Source: Jacaranda mimosifolia (Eukaryota; Streptophyta; Magnoliopsida; Lamiales; Bignoniaceae). Taken from it: a stretch of DNA of 64,000 bases. Position 1 is the first letter of the stretch, and each line of letters begins with the position of its first letter. The stretch lies in contig CM032117.1 of NCBI GenBank assembly GCA_018894105.1, forward strand, positions 49,820,503-49,884,502, read 5' to 3'. Shown one piece after another: positions 47,589 to 60,928 of this stretch. The notes under the pieces were generated by a model. That model was not told where the DNA came from. It did no database searches and was given only the letters and a program-made list of their open reading frames with translations. The position numbers were made by a program, and so were the translations under genes.

Positions 47589-49817
47589 TAGGCCTGTAAA
47601 TGGATTGGTTGTTATCCTACTCAGGCCCAAAATGTCATACTCGTACCCATACTTATTAAAGATAATGTAATGGGTATGTGTAGGATTTATACCTATAAAT
47701 TACTCATGTACCGATACTAGTTGTGGCAAATGGGTGGGTTGGATCTTTGTGGGTTGGGCTCAAAATGGGTTTATATTTATGAGTTGAAAATGGGTTGGGT
47801 TGAAAACGAATTGGGTCGGATTTGGACAGGTTTGGTAAATACATTATTATATTATTTTATTAAACAATAATTTTTTTATCTTTATTTGACATATGTTAAT
47901 TAATAATTATTAAATCCTTGTTAATCACGTAAAATCAAATCAAATTATGTAAACATATAATTTACTTATTATTTTATAATATTTATATTTTTTCTTTTAA
48001 TTCAAAATAACAATCTTGCTCAATGAATAAAACATAATTATATAAATATTTTAAATTTTTAGTACAAAATGTTTACATTGTACCCAACAAAATATTTACT
48101 CTACTAGTCGTATTTGTTTTTTATTTTTTTACTTTTTATATTTAGTCAATATTTGAAAAAGTACTATTTGTTTTATTTTTAATTTTTTCAATATAGTTCA
48201 TTATCGTTTATCACAGTGATCAAATGCAAATTCGATTTGACATAAAAGTATTACTATCATTTTAAAACAATTAAAATATGCACATATCTTGAAAAGTATG
48301 TCTTTTTAAGAATAAAAAAAAATCATTTAAATTTAAATCCTTATATCTACCTAAATTATTATTTTTAAATAAAATACTCAAAAAAATATTGAAATATAAT
48401 TAATTTTTTAATTTTTTAAAATATTATAACTGAAAATAAAAATAAAGTCGGGGCCCTTTCTTCATGTGGAGGGAAAGGAAATGAAATGGACGGTCGCAAT
48501 CTGTCCTCTCACATGTTACCACTACACAATAAATTTTTTGTGTTTATATATTAATATTTTGATAGTTTGTAAAAATTATAAAAAGAAAAAAGAAAATAAT
48601 TTTTTTTATTTTCAAATTGCAAAGTTGAAAAAATCTGGGGGCTATAAAATTAACTGGCTAAATTTTTTTATAAAAAATTGGATTTTATAAACCAAATAAT
48701 GATATAATCAATTTTTAGATCATAATCTCAAGTAAAACGTTACTTGATTAATTCATTCGAATTAAGTTAATAAATTAATATTTTAAAATTAAATGAGGTG
48801 GAGAAATGGTAAATGATTAATCGGTGATATATAATTTATCTAATTTTCAAATCATTATTTTTTTTTATTTTTAAAGTGTTATAAAAATAAAAATAAAGTG
48901 GCATACGATCTTGAGAGAATGAGAAAATAGAAGGATAATTTTGGGGTTGAAATTGGGTTGAATTATTAGAAAACACATTCAACCCATTTTCAACCCACTT
49001 ATATTCAAAACTCATTTTAACCCATTAAAACCCAACCCAATCCAAACCCAATCAAATTATTTTAAACCCAACCCAATCCAACCCAAAGTGACTTGGGTTG
49101 AGATCCAATTTGCCCCCCCTAACCGATACCTATAAATTACTCATTACTTTATACTTAAATTTAATTTACGAACCTAAAAATTGTCTATATAGAAATCAAA
49201 TTATATTAATGATGAACTTTATATATATATATAAATTACAAATATGTGAATGAACAGTAACAACTAAATAATTTTCTTCATTAAAAATTAAACTAAATTA
49301 ATAAAATTAATAAAGTTAAAATATTGGGATAGCAATTTTTTTTTTAAATTGAAATAGCAATAGCAACAGTTGAACATTTTTCATTAATAAAATTAAAATT
49401 ATTAAAATTAATAGTGAAATAAATATTTTTTATAAAAATAGTTAATAAAATTAATTTTGCTAATAAATAAATTTTGTTAATAAAATTTTTATTAATGAAT
49501 GAAAAATTGAAAATAAAGATTAACTAATTTAAATTTAATAACTAAATTAAATTAAATATAGAAAAATTTTTTTTTTTTTTTTTTTGGTTATCATATGCCA
49601 AATAATATTTTTAGTATATATTGAGAAAATTAGTATATACATTAAAACATAAGCCCAATAAACAAGACTCAATGGATCTTGGGTTAAATAGGGTGTGGTA
49701 GAGTTAGGGTCTCATCCTTTTGAATAGTTAGGGTAAGGTAGAATATAGGATATTTTTGTTTGGATATTTTAGAGTATGGGTGTGGGTAGGGTGATACCCT
49801 ACCCATTTACAGGCCTA
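47589..49817. mobile_element. hAT-like nonautonomous element (outer of a nested pair)
   Basis: The ends are perfect 15-bp inverted repeats: TAGGCCTGTAAATGG at 47589 and CCATTTACAGGCCTA ending 49817. Both are followed inward by TACCC/GGGTA-type subterminal repeats. Flanks TATACGAA and ATATGAAA are only similar, so the target duplication is not proven. No transposase is recognised. Confidence 0.78.
47718..49121. mobile_element. hAT-like nonautonomous element nested inside the previous one, 1404 bp
   Basis: Flanked by the perfect 8-bp duplication ACCGATAC (47710-47717 and 49122-49129). The ends TAGTTGTGGCAAATGGGTGG and CCAATTTGCCCCCCCTA are inverted repeats with mismatches. Inside each end are many copies of GGGTTGGGT / ACCCAACCC (47740-47820 and 48940-49100). 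No ORF of interest. Confidence 0.88.
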
Positions 49818-49825
49818 ATATGAAA

Positions 49826-50536
49826 TTTGAAGTTGGCATCATCTCATGACTTATGAAGAATTGGAGAATTAAAGATAATTTTTCATAGTGTTTGTTGTGT
49901 TCAAAATTATATATCTCACTCAAAATTGCATATCCTCAAGCTCGATAAAACTTAATTCGTCTTATTATAATCTGGTCATTTTTAAAAGTGTTTAAACTCA
50001 TTGCTTCTTGTAAGCACATTTAGCTATGACGTGTTAGAATTGTTATTTTATTTGCAAAATTGCTTTCCTCAAAAATTTGTCTAACCTAATCAGACATGAT
50101 TTTCCACTTTCTATCAATTTATTGTACTTCAATATTTATAATTCATATCTCATGGGTTCTCCATCTTTCTCAAAGTCGCTCTTAGCAATTTGTTGCTTTC
50201 TGACTAATATCAATTTGTAGTGTGAATATTGAAATAAAAGAAAACAAACTACATATTTAATTAGTGTCTTAGTCATGAGGTTACACTCAATTTAGGACTT
50301 GCTTTAGAGGAAAAACAACCCCAGCGAGCTTTTCCCACTAAAAAGTTTGTATAGAGGAAAGTCCTTTTAACATAGTCAGTAACTCCTCGTCTAACTAATA
50401 TGGTCATCCTCCTAACTTCGCAAGCTATAATATAACTTTAAAAATAAATTTCAATAGAAGCAGAAAAAAAATACTAATTTTAATTTAATCGCATCACAAA
50501 AATAAAAACAACCGTTATCACCCAGATCTCTTATAT

Positions 50537-50567
<31 letters not shown>

Positions 50568-51320
50568 CGATAGGCCACGTTAATTAATGAAGTACAAGTA
50601 TTTCAATTTAAATTAAATTATATCAAATACGTAGTGCCTTTGCACGTGTTGGAGGACTACCTCACACTTATTATTTAGCTCGAATATTAGTCATGCCCAT
50701 TGATGTGCTTGAAGTTACACTTTGCAACTCATAATGTCTCCTCTTGTGTTCTTATTTTTTATAAATGACTGCACAACACTTGATAATCTCCTGCATGCTT
50801 GCTCGATTATCAATTATATAGTATATCATGCAAGCATCTATTATCCATAAAGGAATAAATTAAAAATACCAGCAAACAAAGTAATCACAGAGCTTTGGTA
50901 GTCAAACTTTATCTCAATATAATTACGAGCAAAGAACTTCTGTGATTAATTCGTTCCAGCCCTAACAACTAGTTCTCTATTCACCGTAAACTTAAGTGAC
51001 CAATCTTTCCCTCTTCTTTCCAAAAACAAATGAAGCCTTCTTTCTTTCTTCTCGATCTGCTTTGGCTTCCCTCGACGAGATTACTATCACTATTACTCAA
51101 ATAATAGGAATAATAGTGGGATGATAGTTATTTACGCAGTTATGAGGTTAAAAATAAAAATAAGGACATTTTAGGAAGGGGGGGACATGGAAACAAACCA
51201 AAAAAGAGATATGAGACTTTATTGATAGTATAAATATATATATATATATATGTTGACTTTCTTCAGTGAATCTTAAGTTAGACAATTCATAATAGAAATA
51301 CGTACAATTTTTCAGCCTGT
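49826..51320. other. Intergenic DNA
   Basis: AT-rich with a GATA microsatellite (50537-50571). No gene is recognised. Confidence 0.45.
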
Positions 51321-53110
51321 GCTTGCTTGCGAGAAATTTCTCACAAGCAAGCCCCCGAAACACGCTTTTCTCTAAGTGTGTGGTTGCTTGTGAAAATTTC
51401 CCCTCACCCCACAGAAAAATCCCCCAAAACAAAGGGCTCTCATCTCGCTCCCTCTTCTGGCCCCTCTCTCCCTCGGATTTTGAAGTCTGGGAAAACAAAA
51501 GAAAGGGCTCTCTCCTGTCTCGTCTCGCCCGCACCCTCTCCTTCTATGCCCTCCCTTTCCCTGACTCAATCTTACTGTTGGGGAATCTCATGGACCTCTT
51601 GCTGCGAATTTGTCGCCTCTCTCACACTCTCTCAGTACTCCCTCTGTTTCCCTGCAATTTCTCTGAAAAGAAGACTGTGTGAGGCTTGTCTTGCCTCTTC
51701 TCAGCCCTTCTCTATATCTCGCCTACCCTCTAGCCAGATTCGATTTTAGTCTGAAAAGTTGGAGTACATTGGCAGATTTGGGGAATCTCTGAGAAAAAAG
51801 GGGCGAAAAATCTAGGGGAAATCGGAATGGGTATTGAGAAGGATTGTCACTCCCTCTGTTGACTGCACATATTAGGCCCTAGGTTTTCATTCTACACCGT
51901 ATTGTTTGTCTATTTGCATCGGTGCGTTGTGTGTATACATACACCAACCATGAGTCACACACACCCCTTCACCACAGTGCACACACACACACACACGCCA
52001 TTCATTCGAGTTTTTGCATTGTTCGATGGCGTCCTCCATCGCCTCGTCGAAAAGTTACTACTCTGTCCCAACCCTGAAACGTCGGAAGGTAATTTCTGGT
52101 TTTTGTTTCCATTTAGCTGTGAATTCTAGATTGAATTGGTAGTGGATTTGGGACTCTATTTTTAGTTGATTTATGTTGCAGCCTTTAATTTGATTCCCAC
52201 ATGTGCAAGCACAGCCTATGTATTTTGTTTAAAACAATTGTGGGGTGATTAAAGGTATATTGATTTCGTTACTGAGGTTTCATTGTTTGAGACAAAATAT
52301 GCTTAATCTGTTTATTGGTTGCATACTTGCATTTTTGGTTGAGTGACTTTGCTTTTCTATCTGTCCACAAGGTTGTGAAATCTAGGGTCACTTAGCTAAG
52401 TTCATACAACTTAACTAAGTGAATGAGCAATTTCAGAACTAATAAGTATGGGAAAGTTGTTGTTTTTATGTGTATCTGAGAAGACGGTTGTTAGGCATTG
52501 AGTTGGCTGAACTCTTTTACCAATTTTGGATGAAAATATATTGTTTGGATAGTATTTTATGCGTCTATATGGGATCAAATTTTGCTACTGCACACCTAGG
52601 TAGGCATGTGTTTTCAGAAAAATTGGAGCAAAGTATATGTACTCTTGGTAATTGCTTGCTGTAAACTGCTTAAGAAAACTGTTGCACGTACTTTGACAAT
52701 TGTATTCATCATTTTTGGATGCTCAATATGAGCATAAATTTAAGTCCACATGAATAAGGGATAAAAACTCAAAGTCACTGGATTTTATGGTTTGAGTGAA
52801 ACTTGCTTGCCATAATAGCATTTGATGGCATTATATTTCTGTCCATGCTTGCCTATCATCATATCAGACTCCGAGGATGATCTCGCCCTGCCCCCACGTG
52901 TCCCACCAGTGGTTGCACTACCACCACATGTTCCACGTGGTCCTTTACTAATCGGCCGCGACCGACAAAAGTTATTCAGTTGAGTGACTCACAAGGGTAG
53001 CACGGAGATCAGTTACTTATATGAGGGTACATTCAACATCAGAGGTAGGTCATCCCCAGTCGATGCACCTCCTCCAGGTAAACGTGGGGGATGGTTAGAT
53101 GACTAGATCA
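51321..53110 (+). other. Possible 5' part of an unidentified + strand gene
   Basis: 51360-51760 is CT-rich like a plant 5' leader. ATG at 52026 opens MASSIASSKSYYSVPTLKRR followed by K, and 52088 is followed by a consensus donor (AAG|GTAATT). At 52868-53105 a GC-richer stretch could be an exon: one frame reads DSEDDLALPPRVPPVVALPP and then a stop, and another part reads STEISYLYEGTFNIRGR. No protein family is recognised and no complete reading frame can be built by eye. It may be a truncated or decayed gene, or a long noncoding transcript. Confidence 0.35.
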
Positions 53111-54875
53111 TGATGTTCGGCCTCCTGATGTATGACTGCTTATTATTATGTTTCTGAATTTACTATAGACTGAATTTAATTTTTTTGTACTTTGGAACTA
53201 GTAATTGCCTTTATTATTATGTAATACTATAACATACCTTTTTCACGTGCGGTTTATTGAAGTGGTACATAAGAATGTCTCCCATCAAGGCCGCAATTTT
53301 TTTTGTTCTAATTACATGGCTTACCTATTTGTTGACTATTTAAAAAATAATAGTATTTTAAATATCTCCCTCACCACTTTATAGAACATATTTAATATTT
53401 AATATATGATTAAATATTTTATATATTTCATGAATATACATAAAGAATATATATTTATTATATATATATGTTAATAAATAATTAACAATTTGTTAACAGA
53501 TATTTAACGAATATACATGAATGTGTATATATATATTTATATTCAATATATAAATTATTAAATTCTAATAGAAAATTCACACATTTTAATCAAACAAATT
53601 ATTAAATTAATTCAATATTAAATTTCAGTATGATACACAGGGACAGTTTTAGATAATAATAAATTAATGTTTAGTTATTCTACAATAATGTATATATAAA
53701 AAATAAATAAATTTGCTTAGATTAAAAAAACTCATAACCAATCACCATCTCTTAAAATTTTCTCATAAAAATTCTCACAATCTATCCCCATTTCACAATT
53801 TCACTAAAAAAAATTCTCACAAGCAAATACATTCTCACAACTTTTTCTCAAAAAAATTCTCACAAACAATCATTACTTCGTTTTCTTTCACTTGTTACAG
53901 CAACTGTAATCATTATACTTTTACCTTACAAACAATCACTGCCTTATAAAAAAAAAATTCTACCTCACAAACAAAAAAAAATCTCACAATTTCCTCTAAG
54001 AAATGAGAAATGAGAAATGAAAATACAAGCAATCACAACCTTATGATTTCAACTCTCGCAACTATTATTTCGGGATGGAGGAAGGTTCTTAAGTCAATAA
54101 AGAAGTTGCTCATTAGGAGTCTCATTTGGACGATCCAATAAATATTGCCCATTAAATGCTGCTAATTTTTACTGCAGCTGGGGCAGTAACTTTCAAGGAA
54201 AAAAAAAAGACAGAAAAATAGAAAGAAAGAAAGAAAGAAGAAAGAAAGAAGAAGAAGAAGAAGAAGAAGAAGAAGAAGAAGAAGAAGAAGCTACTTCAGC
54301 CATACAACTATTACATGCAGTAAAGCAAAATTTTGCTAAATTACTTTTGTTCTGTAGACGATAAATAAAGAAGCGAAATTTGAATTATGATGTCAGACAT
54401 TCCAAACAAATAGCATAATCTAGGATTAGAGGGTCAAATACGATGCAATATTCTATAATGGAAGTATTAGATTCATAACCCTTTAAATATGCAATCATGT
54501 TAGGGCACATGAAGACAATGAAAAAAAACGTAGCATCTGAACCATCCTGTAGTATTTATTTTGAAGATTAAAATGATATAAAGAGTGATCTGCCTTCTTC
54601 AGCTATGTATGCAGTTCCAGACTAACCTACTACAACCAATGCTTCCAAGTATCCACTCACATGCAAAAAATAGTGGTGGATGGCTTCAATTTATTACCTT
54701 AATAGATAAAAAAGAGTTGAACCATGACAATTTTCTAGCTTTTGGTTCATAAATTAGCGAGAACTAATCATCTCACATTTCTGAATTATCAGGCGTGGAT
54801 GCATAATGTACATCTCTAAAGGTCCTTGCTAAATTCTGCGTCATTCTTCTCAGAATATCAAAGCACCAAAGTTCT
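53111..54875. repeat. AT-rich intergenic DNA with a TTCTCACAA-type array and a GAA microsatellite
   Basis: 53757-53990 carries about seven loosely spaced copies of AAAATTCTCACAA. A (GAAAT)-like triplication lies at 54000-54020. A GAAA/GAA microsatellite spans about 54218-54291. The last part contains the CLC-g 3' UTR. No other gene is seen. Confidence 0.55.
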
Positions 54876-57800
54876 CTAAAAAGGTTTGCTGAATTGAGGG
54901 AACCGGAATCTCAACCTTTTCCACTTGCTTCGGACTAACATTGGATGCAAATTCAGGATGTGTTCTGGCATGAAGTCATGTCTCGTCAATATACCCACAA
55001 CTGGAACTCTCTGCAGAAACCAAACAAAGCATTCAATGAAAGTAGTAGTAAGACTGACAATTTAAAAGAGGTTGCTTCAAAGAATGAGCAACATGTGTGA
55101 TCTCTGTTGCTGGCATATGGCTCGGATGAAGACCAGAATCTTTACAATCTTAAAAGTTCATATTTTTCGGGACCACATGGATAATTAAAATTTGTTCTGA
55201 GAAAGACCAAATGATATGACAATTATTCTCAATTACCAGATATGGGATAGAAAGGTCCGAGCAATGACATATTAATCAACTGAAATAGCATGTGATACAA
55301 GCAGATAAAAAACATATGACCAAGTGAAAGGGCAAGATGTTACCTCAGAAAGCTTGGGAATCACCAGCAGGTGCCTTAGACCAATTTTTCGGAAAAGCAT
55401 TAGTGCTTTTGCTAACGACATTGTCTCTACGACAGTGTAGGGAGATGTGTTAGTGAATGGGTGCAAATCTATGTACATTTCCATCTCTTCTTCAGACAAT
55501 TCTATATCTTCAATTTTATCACCATGGCCCAGACCCTCCTTTGCAAAATCATCAGCTGAAAACTGTAAAATGGCATCCGGACCAAAAGGTCTGGGAGTTT
55601 GCAAGAAAGCTTTTGATTTTAACAATATGAGAAGATGGGATCGAAGGATTAAACCAAATAGGACAGGAGATGCAGAGAGTGGGGGCTCATCTACCACTGG
55701 AAACCCATTATGGCGTGTGGTTTTAAGGACATGCACTATATTACCAACCTTCTCAAAGCCATGGAAGATCTGAAGTGGGCCTGTAACCACATCACCAACT
55801 GTCAATTGCCTCATATAAGGCTCAGCGTGAGCTTCTAAGTAAGGTAAACCCTTCAACATCATTAAGATGTCATAGATATTTTCATTGAAAGCATCAGCAA
55901 CAGTCTTGGAAATGAGAAGAACAAGCATTATAAGTGGCAGCAGCAATAGGTTGTTGGTCAATTCAAGAATAATCACACACAAGGAAACTGTCATCCTCAT
56001 AGATCCCCCAAGAAGAGAAGCAGAACCAAGAACTGCAAAGAGGCCATGGTTCAGATTTGAGTTAGAACCAACTACCATGCCAATAAAACGTCCATAGGCT
56101 GCACCTGTCACAATAACTGGGACAAATAGACCCGCAGGAGCCACAATTCCATAACTGAAAATGCTGAGAATAAAACAGGAGGCGAAGAAAATAAGCATTG
56201 ACAAATGATGAAACTCAGAATCAGTGTTTTTGCTGAAGAGGTTTTTGATTGCATCATCATTTGTGTTGAAAAAGAGGCTGGCAAGATCATTGTAGTAACC
56301 AGGAGGGCACTGGAACTTCTTGTAATTTCCAGACCTGCCGATTGTTGGACAAGGCTCTGATGTATCAGATGGGCATGCACGACAAGATGCAATCCATGGT
56401 AATCCAAATAGAAGACAAGAAGTGATGATTGAAAGAGAACAAGCCAATATGATCCTGAAAGCAACTCCTTTCCTGGCAGAGAGGATGAAGAAACACAGCA
56501 ATTCTGTTACTATAGAGGGCTGAAAAGGAAATTTGATTAACTTAACAGACGAAGTATGAAATTTGAAGACTCACTTGTTAATTAAATTGTAAATTTGGAG
56601 AACCTTTTTGAGTAGATAATTGTATATACTTCCTAATATGCCCCCTATAACTGCAAGAATAAGAACAGGAGGCACATCCCTGAGGTGATAGGAGATATTA
56701 GCTGAGGTGACATCATACATTATCAGGCCCCCTTTCCCAAAGAGACCACATTCACCTCTCAAACAGGTGTCAATCAGAGCCCGAAGAACTATCGCAACAA
56801 CAGCTGTAGTGAAGAAAGCTCTCCACAGCAGAGTACTTCTCCACCTGCAGGACAAAGTCAAGACCAACTACTTCAGTAGAACAAGATGCAAAGAAATCTC
56901 CACAATATCACATCATTTACTATCACCTCAATGTCTACTTCATCTCAGTTTTATACCAATGAATTTAGAGATTGCAAGTACCGCAACTGAGAAAACATCG
57001 ATTTTGTTTGTCATTTGTGCCTCAGATAATACCAGATATAATCATATAAAAAGGTGCCCAGAACACACTTCATTATACTAGACCAGAGTCGTGCATCATA
57101 TCATCAAGAATAATGGGACAAATAATAATGTGCAATTGTTTCTGGTGCCAATATAGCAGAGAAGGCTGCAAGCTTGCACAAATCCGCATTGTTGAAAGCT
57201 TAGCATGTCTAAATTAAGGAGAAGAAGAAAAAAAACATGAAGTAACAAACTAAATCACTAAATATCCATATGTATGAGTCAAATAGAAAGGTTATGCATG
57301 CATTGTTAATCTTACTTTTTGACCTTCTATTAGAACCCCCCTCTTTTTAAATGTTTTCACAAATTATAGACCGAGGAGTAACACCTAAGAGAGAGAGCAC
57401 CAAGTACAAACGCTTTATTCTCAGTATGCCTTGCATCTCTCAAAAATGAAGGAAGAGATACGAACCAGCTCAACCTTTTCTCGTACCAACTTTAAAGAAA
57501 AATAGAACGCTCAATGAAAAATATACTTCAGAAAAGAAAACCCCTAAAAGAATCCTATTAATATAGATGAGAAAAGAAAATAGCAACATTTTACTCATGA
57601 ACCATACACCATATAGTTACTATAAGGATTGGGGGTTAATAAACAGCATACCACCAAAAGTAAACTATCATGTATAGGTGAGGTAATACCAAGATGCCAT
57701 CTCTTCAAGAGCAAACAACAGACCACCAACTGGAGCGCGAAAAGCAGCAGCTATCCCTGCAGCACATCCACATGTTACAAGATCTCTCCTGTCCCGATCA

Positions 57801-60441
57801 CTTTTAAAAACTCGAAACCGCTTCCAGGTCAACCTATACTTCTTTGATCCACCCTGGCCTACTATTGCAGCTATGCAGGCAGCAGAATGGACCATTGGCC
57901 CCGCCTTTCCAACATTAAGAGATGATGACACAGCACATATGCTTCCAATTATCTGTGTGTTATGTCACCTTCAAGTAAGACCTCAAAAAATTCGGGAAAA
58001 AAAAAATAATAAACTTGGTATAGCACTTAACTATAGAAAAACACACAGTACTTGAACTAAACAACAAAAACTGTTTCCATGAGTTTTCTGATACAGATTA
58101 ACACAAAATGAGAGGAAGGGGGATAATGAATTTTTCCAGTCATTATCCTAAAGATATGTGTATTTCTTCTGTTTCTTTTCTATCTGCCTGGATGGAATTT
58201 CAGAGCATAAATGCATTTCTCTCCAGATTCAAAGGGTAGGAAAAGAATGAGGAGTGATGGCCAACTAGCACAAGGTAAGAGAAATGTGCTGAACCTTGTA
58301 AAATGTGTATAATAGTCAATTTAATCTTGGTCAGTTGAAGCAGTGACCAAGGGGCAGAAAGGATCAGCAAACAAGAGTTATTAGCCCTGGTTTAAAGCAC
58401 AAGCTGGTATTCTGCAAATCTCATTTAAGCAGAATTTGAGAAAATAAGTTCCAAACGATTAAGCAAGTAGCAACCAATGCTTCATAGTGAAAGCCATAGA
58501 CATAAAAATAGGTAAACTTCTCCTAACTAAAGGGGGAGTGATTAAGTGGGCATTATTGGAATTTTTATACAACAGCAGAGTATCAACTTCAGACATTCTC
58601 ATTGATATTAATTAAGCATTTTCTTGATTACATAAGCTCTTAAAACATATATATATATATACCCAAATATATATAAAATATAATATATAATATATATATA
58701 TATATGTAGAGAGAGACAACAAGTTATTGAAGGCACACATGTCAAAGTACCTTGACAATCAGAGTTCGGAATGAAAATATTGCTGGTGCATCTACACCAT
58801 TCAAGTAAGCCTTAACCTCTGGTATACCTGAACCAGCAGCCTCAGGCGCTACAAAAGCAGTAATCAAACTTGCAAACAATATCAAGCCAAGATTTGAAGA
58901 TGCAAATACAAGGAAAGCCACCTCGAACCTGTTCCCATATTTCAAAAACAGTAAATATATTTATATAACATACATAACCCCAAATAAAACTAGGCAGCAT
59001 GGATATGGGGAACTGTGGAAAAAGCATACCCAGATGCTATAAAAAATCTGTCCATAACTTAACAGAACAAATAGATTCAAAGATTCAACCTGACGGGGAA
59101 AACCTCTTTCTTTTAGTTGAATCCAACACAGGAAGTATTAGCAACTAATGCATATCCATATGGAAAAAGAATGATCAAGAAATCTTGTCCATAAAGCATG
59201 AGTTGACCTAAGATAAACAAAAATAAGATACTTGAATGTAAGAAATGAAGACTTACTTTCTGGCCAGCATCATGTTGGATGTGACAACAAACTTTATGCC
59301 AGCTATATTTTCAACAGCAAGGTTGATGAAGAACCCGAGATGAGCGACAACAAGTCCAACAAGAAAACAAAATGTCCATTTCATAAATATATATTGATAT
59401 ATCTGCATCGTTCCCCAATTCCTCCAGTCTGGCTTGAAAAATTCATTCTCTAAAATCCTGCATATCAAAGCTTCAATTCATTGAGACTGTTACAGATCAC
59501 GAAAATCATATAGAAAAAGGTGATGATTCTCTATTTTTTTTCTCCTACATTAAGATAGAAGCATAGCTAAAATTACAAACAATTTCTGTCCATTGGATTA
59601 CAACTGAGTGAAAGGGGTATAAGAAATCAAAGTCATTCAATCCGTTTTTTTTGCAGAAAGTAATTCTTCTACTTAAATCATCATACCTCACTCAAAAAAA
59701 ATAAATAAATAAATAAATTAAAATTTCCACCCCATTAAAAGTTGTAATCTGAGGGTAAAGGAATCAAACGGAGGTTACTAGAAACCATTCTTTTAGTTTC
59801 AAATTTGAGGTCAATTCGAATAAGACTTAACACTTACATTACAGAGTGTGGGTTCAAAAAAACACAGAGAAACAAAGAAGTATGTTTACTTAACACTTAC
59901 ACTACAGAGTGTGGGTTCAAAAAAACAGAGAGAAGCAAAGAAACTACTACAAAAATCATTGAGAACTTCACCAAACACACATACTAAGCTAGTCAGGAAG
60001 TAGACATACCCACATAAGACGCAAATTATACTCTCTCTCCATCTCACTACGCCTTAAAAAGATCATCTCACCCAATTAAATTCTTGTTCGTTCATTGTGT
60101 TCCACAAACACAATCAAAATTCACAAACAGCATTTGACCAAACCGCGGACACATATCGCACGCACACATAACCGAAACAATAACACATGAGCAATATTTT
60201 ATGATAGTGAAGTTTCGCCTATATGCTATAGACACAAATGAAAGCGCGCATACTCGTAGTCAAGGCTTTCGATGGGACAGATGTTGGAACCGACAATGGC
60301 AACCTGCGACGTTGTATTAGACTGCGACCGGCGCAGGCACAATGATTGTTGATACTGCGCCAGCAGCGGCTCGTGTAGCGCCGCCTCCTCGTCCACCGCC
60401 TCCGCCGACGAAGGCAAGCCATTGGGAAGCGGCGTTGACAT
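54876..60441 (-). CDS. CLC-g: Chloride channel/transporter CLC-g-like, with two CBS domains
   Basis: Seven exons on the - strand: 60441-60254, 59457-59257, 58928-58751, 57952-57690, 56844-56575, 56472-55344 and 55010-54876. All junctions are GT-AG and the phases agree, giving 787 codons plus stop, close to the family length. The N-terminus is cytosolic, followed by the CLC membrane domain. The selectivity motif is GSGIP (162-166, Ser not Pro, the form linked to chloride preference). The second motif is GKAGP (204-208), with Ala206 where the gating glutamate normally lies. The third is PAGLFVP (about 479-485). Two CBS domains follow (EPYMRQLTVGDVV and HNGFPVVDEPP; then LRHLLVIPK and VGILTRHDFMPEHIL in the last exon). 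Plant CLC-c/g proteins act at the vacuolar membrane in chloride handling and salt tolerance. Overall similarity is to CLC-g rather than CLC-a/b/d. No lesions are seen. Confidence 0.95.
59822..59946. repeat. Tandem duplication of about 63 bp in CLC-g intron 1
   Basis: CTTAACACTTACATTACAGA... and CTTAACACTTACACTACAGA..., each followed by GTGTGGGTTCAAAAAAACA, lie back to back. Few differences separate the copies. Confidence 0.85.
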
Positions 60442-60928
60442 GGTTGCCGAATAGATTCTTCCAAGAAGAGAGGGAATTTTAAGTATATTGGGAAGTTGCA
60501 GGTGAGGTGCGTTGGGAAAAGGAAAAGTATATATATATAATTATATATATTATATATAACTGGTTGAGGGACTGTTACTTGAGTAGTCCAAACTCTTCCA
60601 TACAATACAACAACAATTGATTAGAACTTTAGAATCTTTGCTTGCTTTCTCTCTCTTTTTCTTCTATCTATTTTAGTTGCACGTGATGTGTGCAAAAAAA
60701 ATATATAGAATATATTCTTTTTCTCGCGTGCAAACTATAAAATATCTATTTTATTAAAAAAAAAAGTATATAATATCCTTGTGTTCCAAAGGACCTCACT
60801 TCATGTATGCTAGTACTAGTATATAAGGATAAGTAGAATTGTTGATGGATTTGGTTTTAATTAGAATTCAATTTGAATTTTAGGATTTTTAATTAATTAA
60901 AATATTTAATGGATTGAATATGAAATTA
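60442..60928. promoter_or_regulatory. CLC-g 5' UTR, promoter and upstream DNA
   Basis: Directly upstream of the - strand ATG. A TATATATAATTATATATATT run at about 60526-60555 could include the TATA box, about 90-110 bp before the ATG. The assignment is inferred from position. Confidence 0.45.

Noticed and set aside
51148..51749. Four overlapping frames of 65-140 codons on both strands
   Set aside because: All come from the CT-rich leader-like region; none has a domain or supporting splice context.
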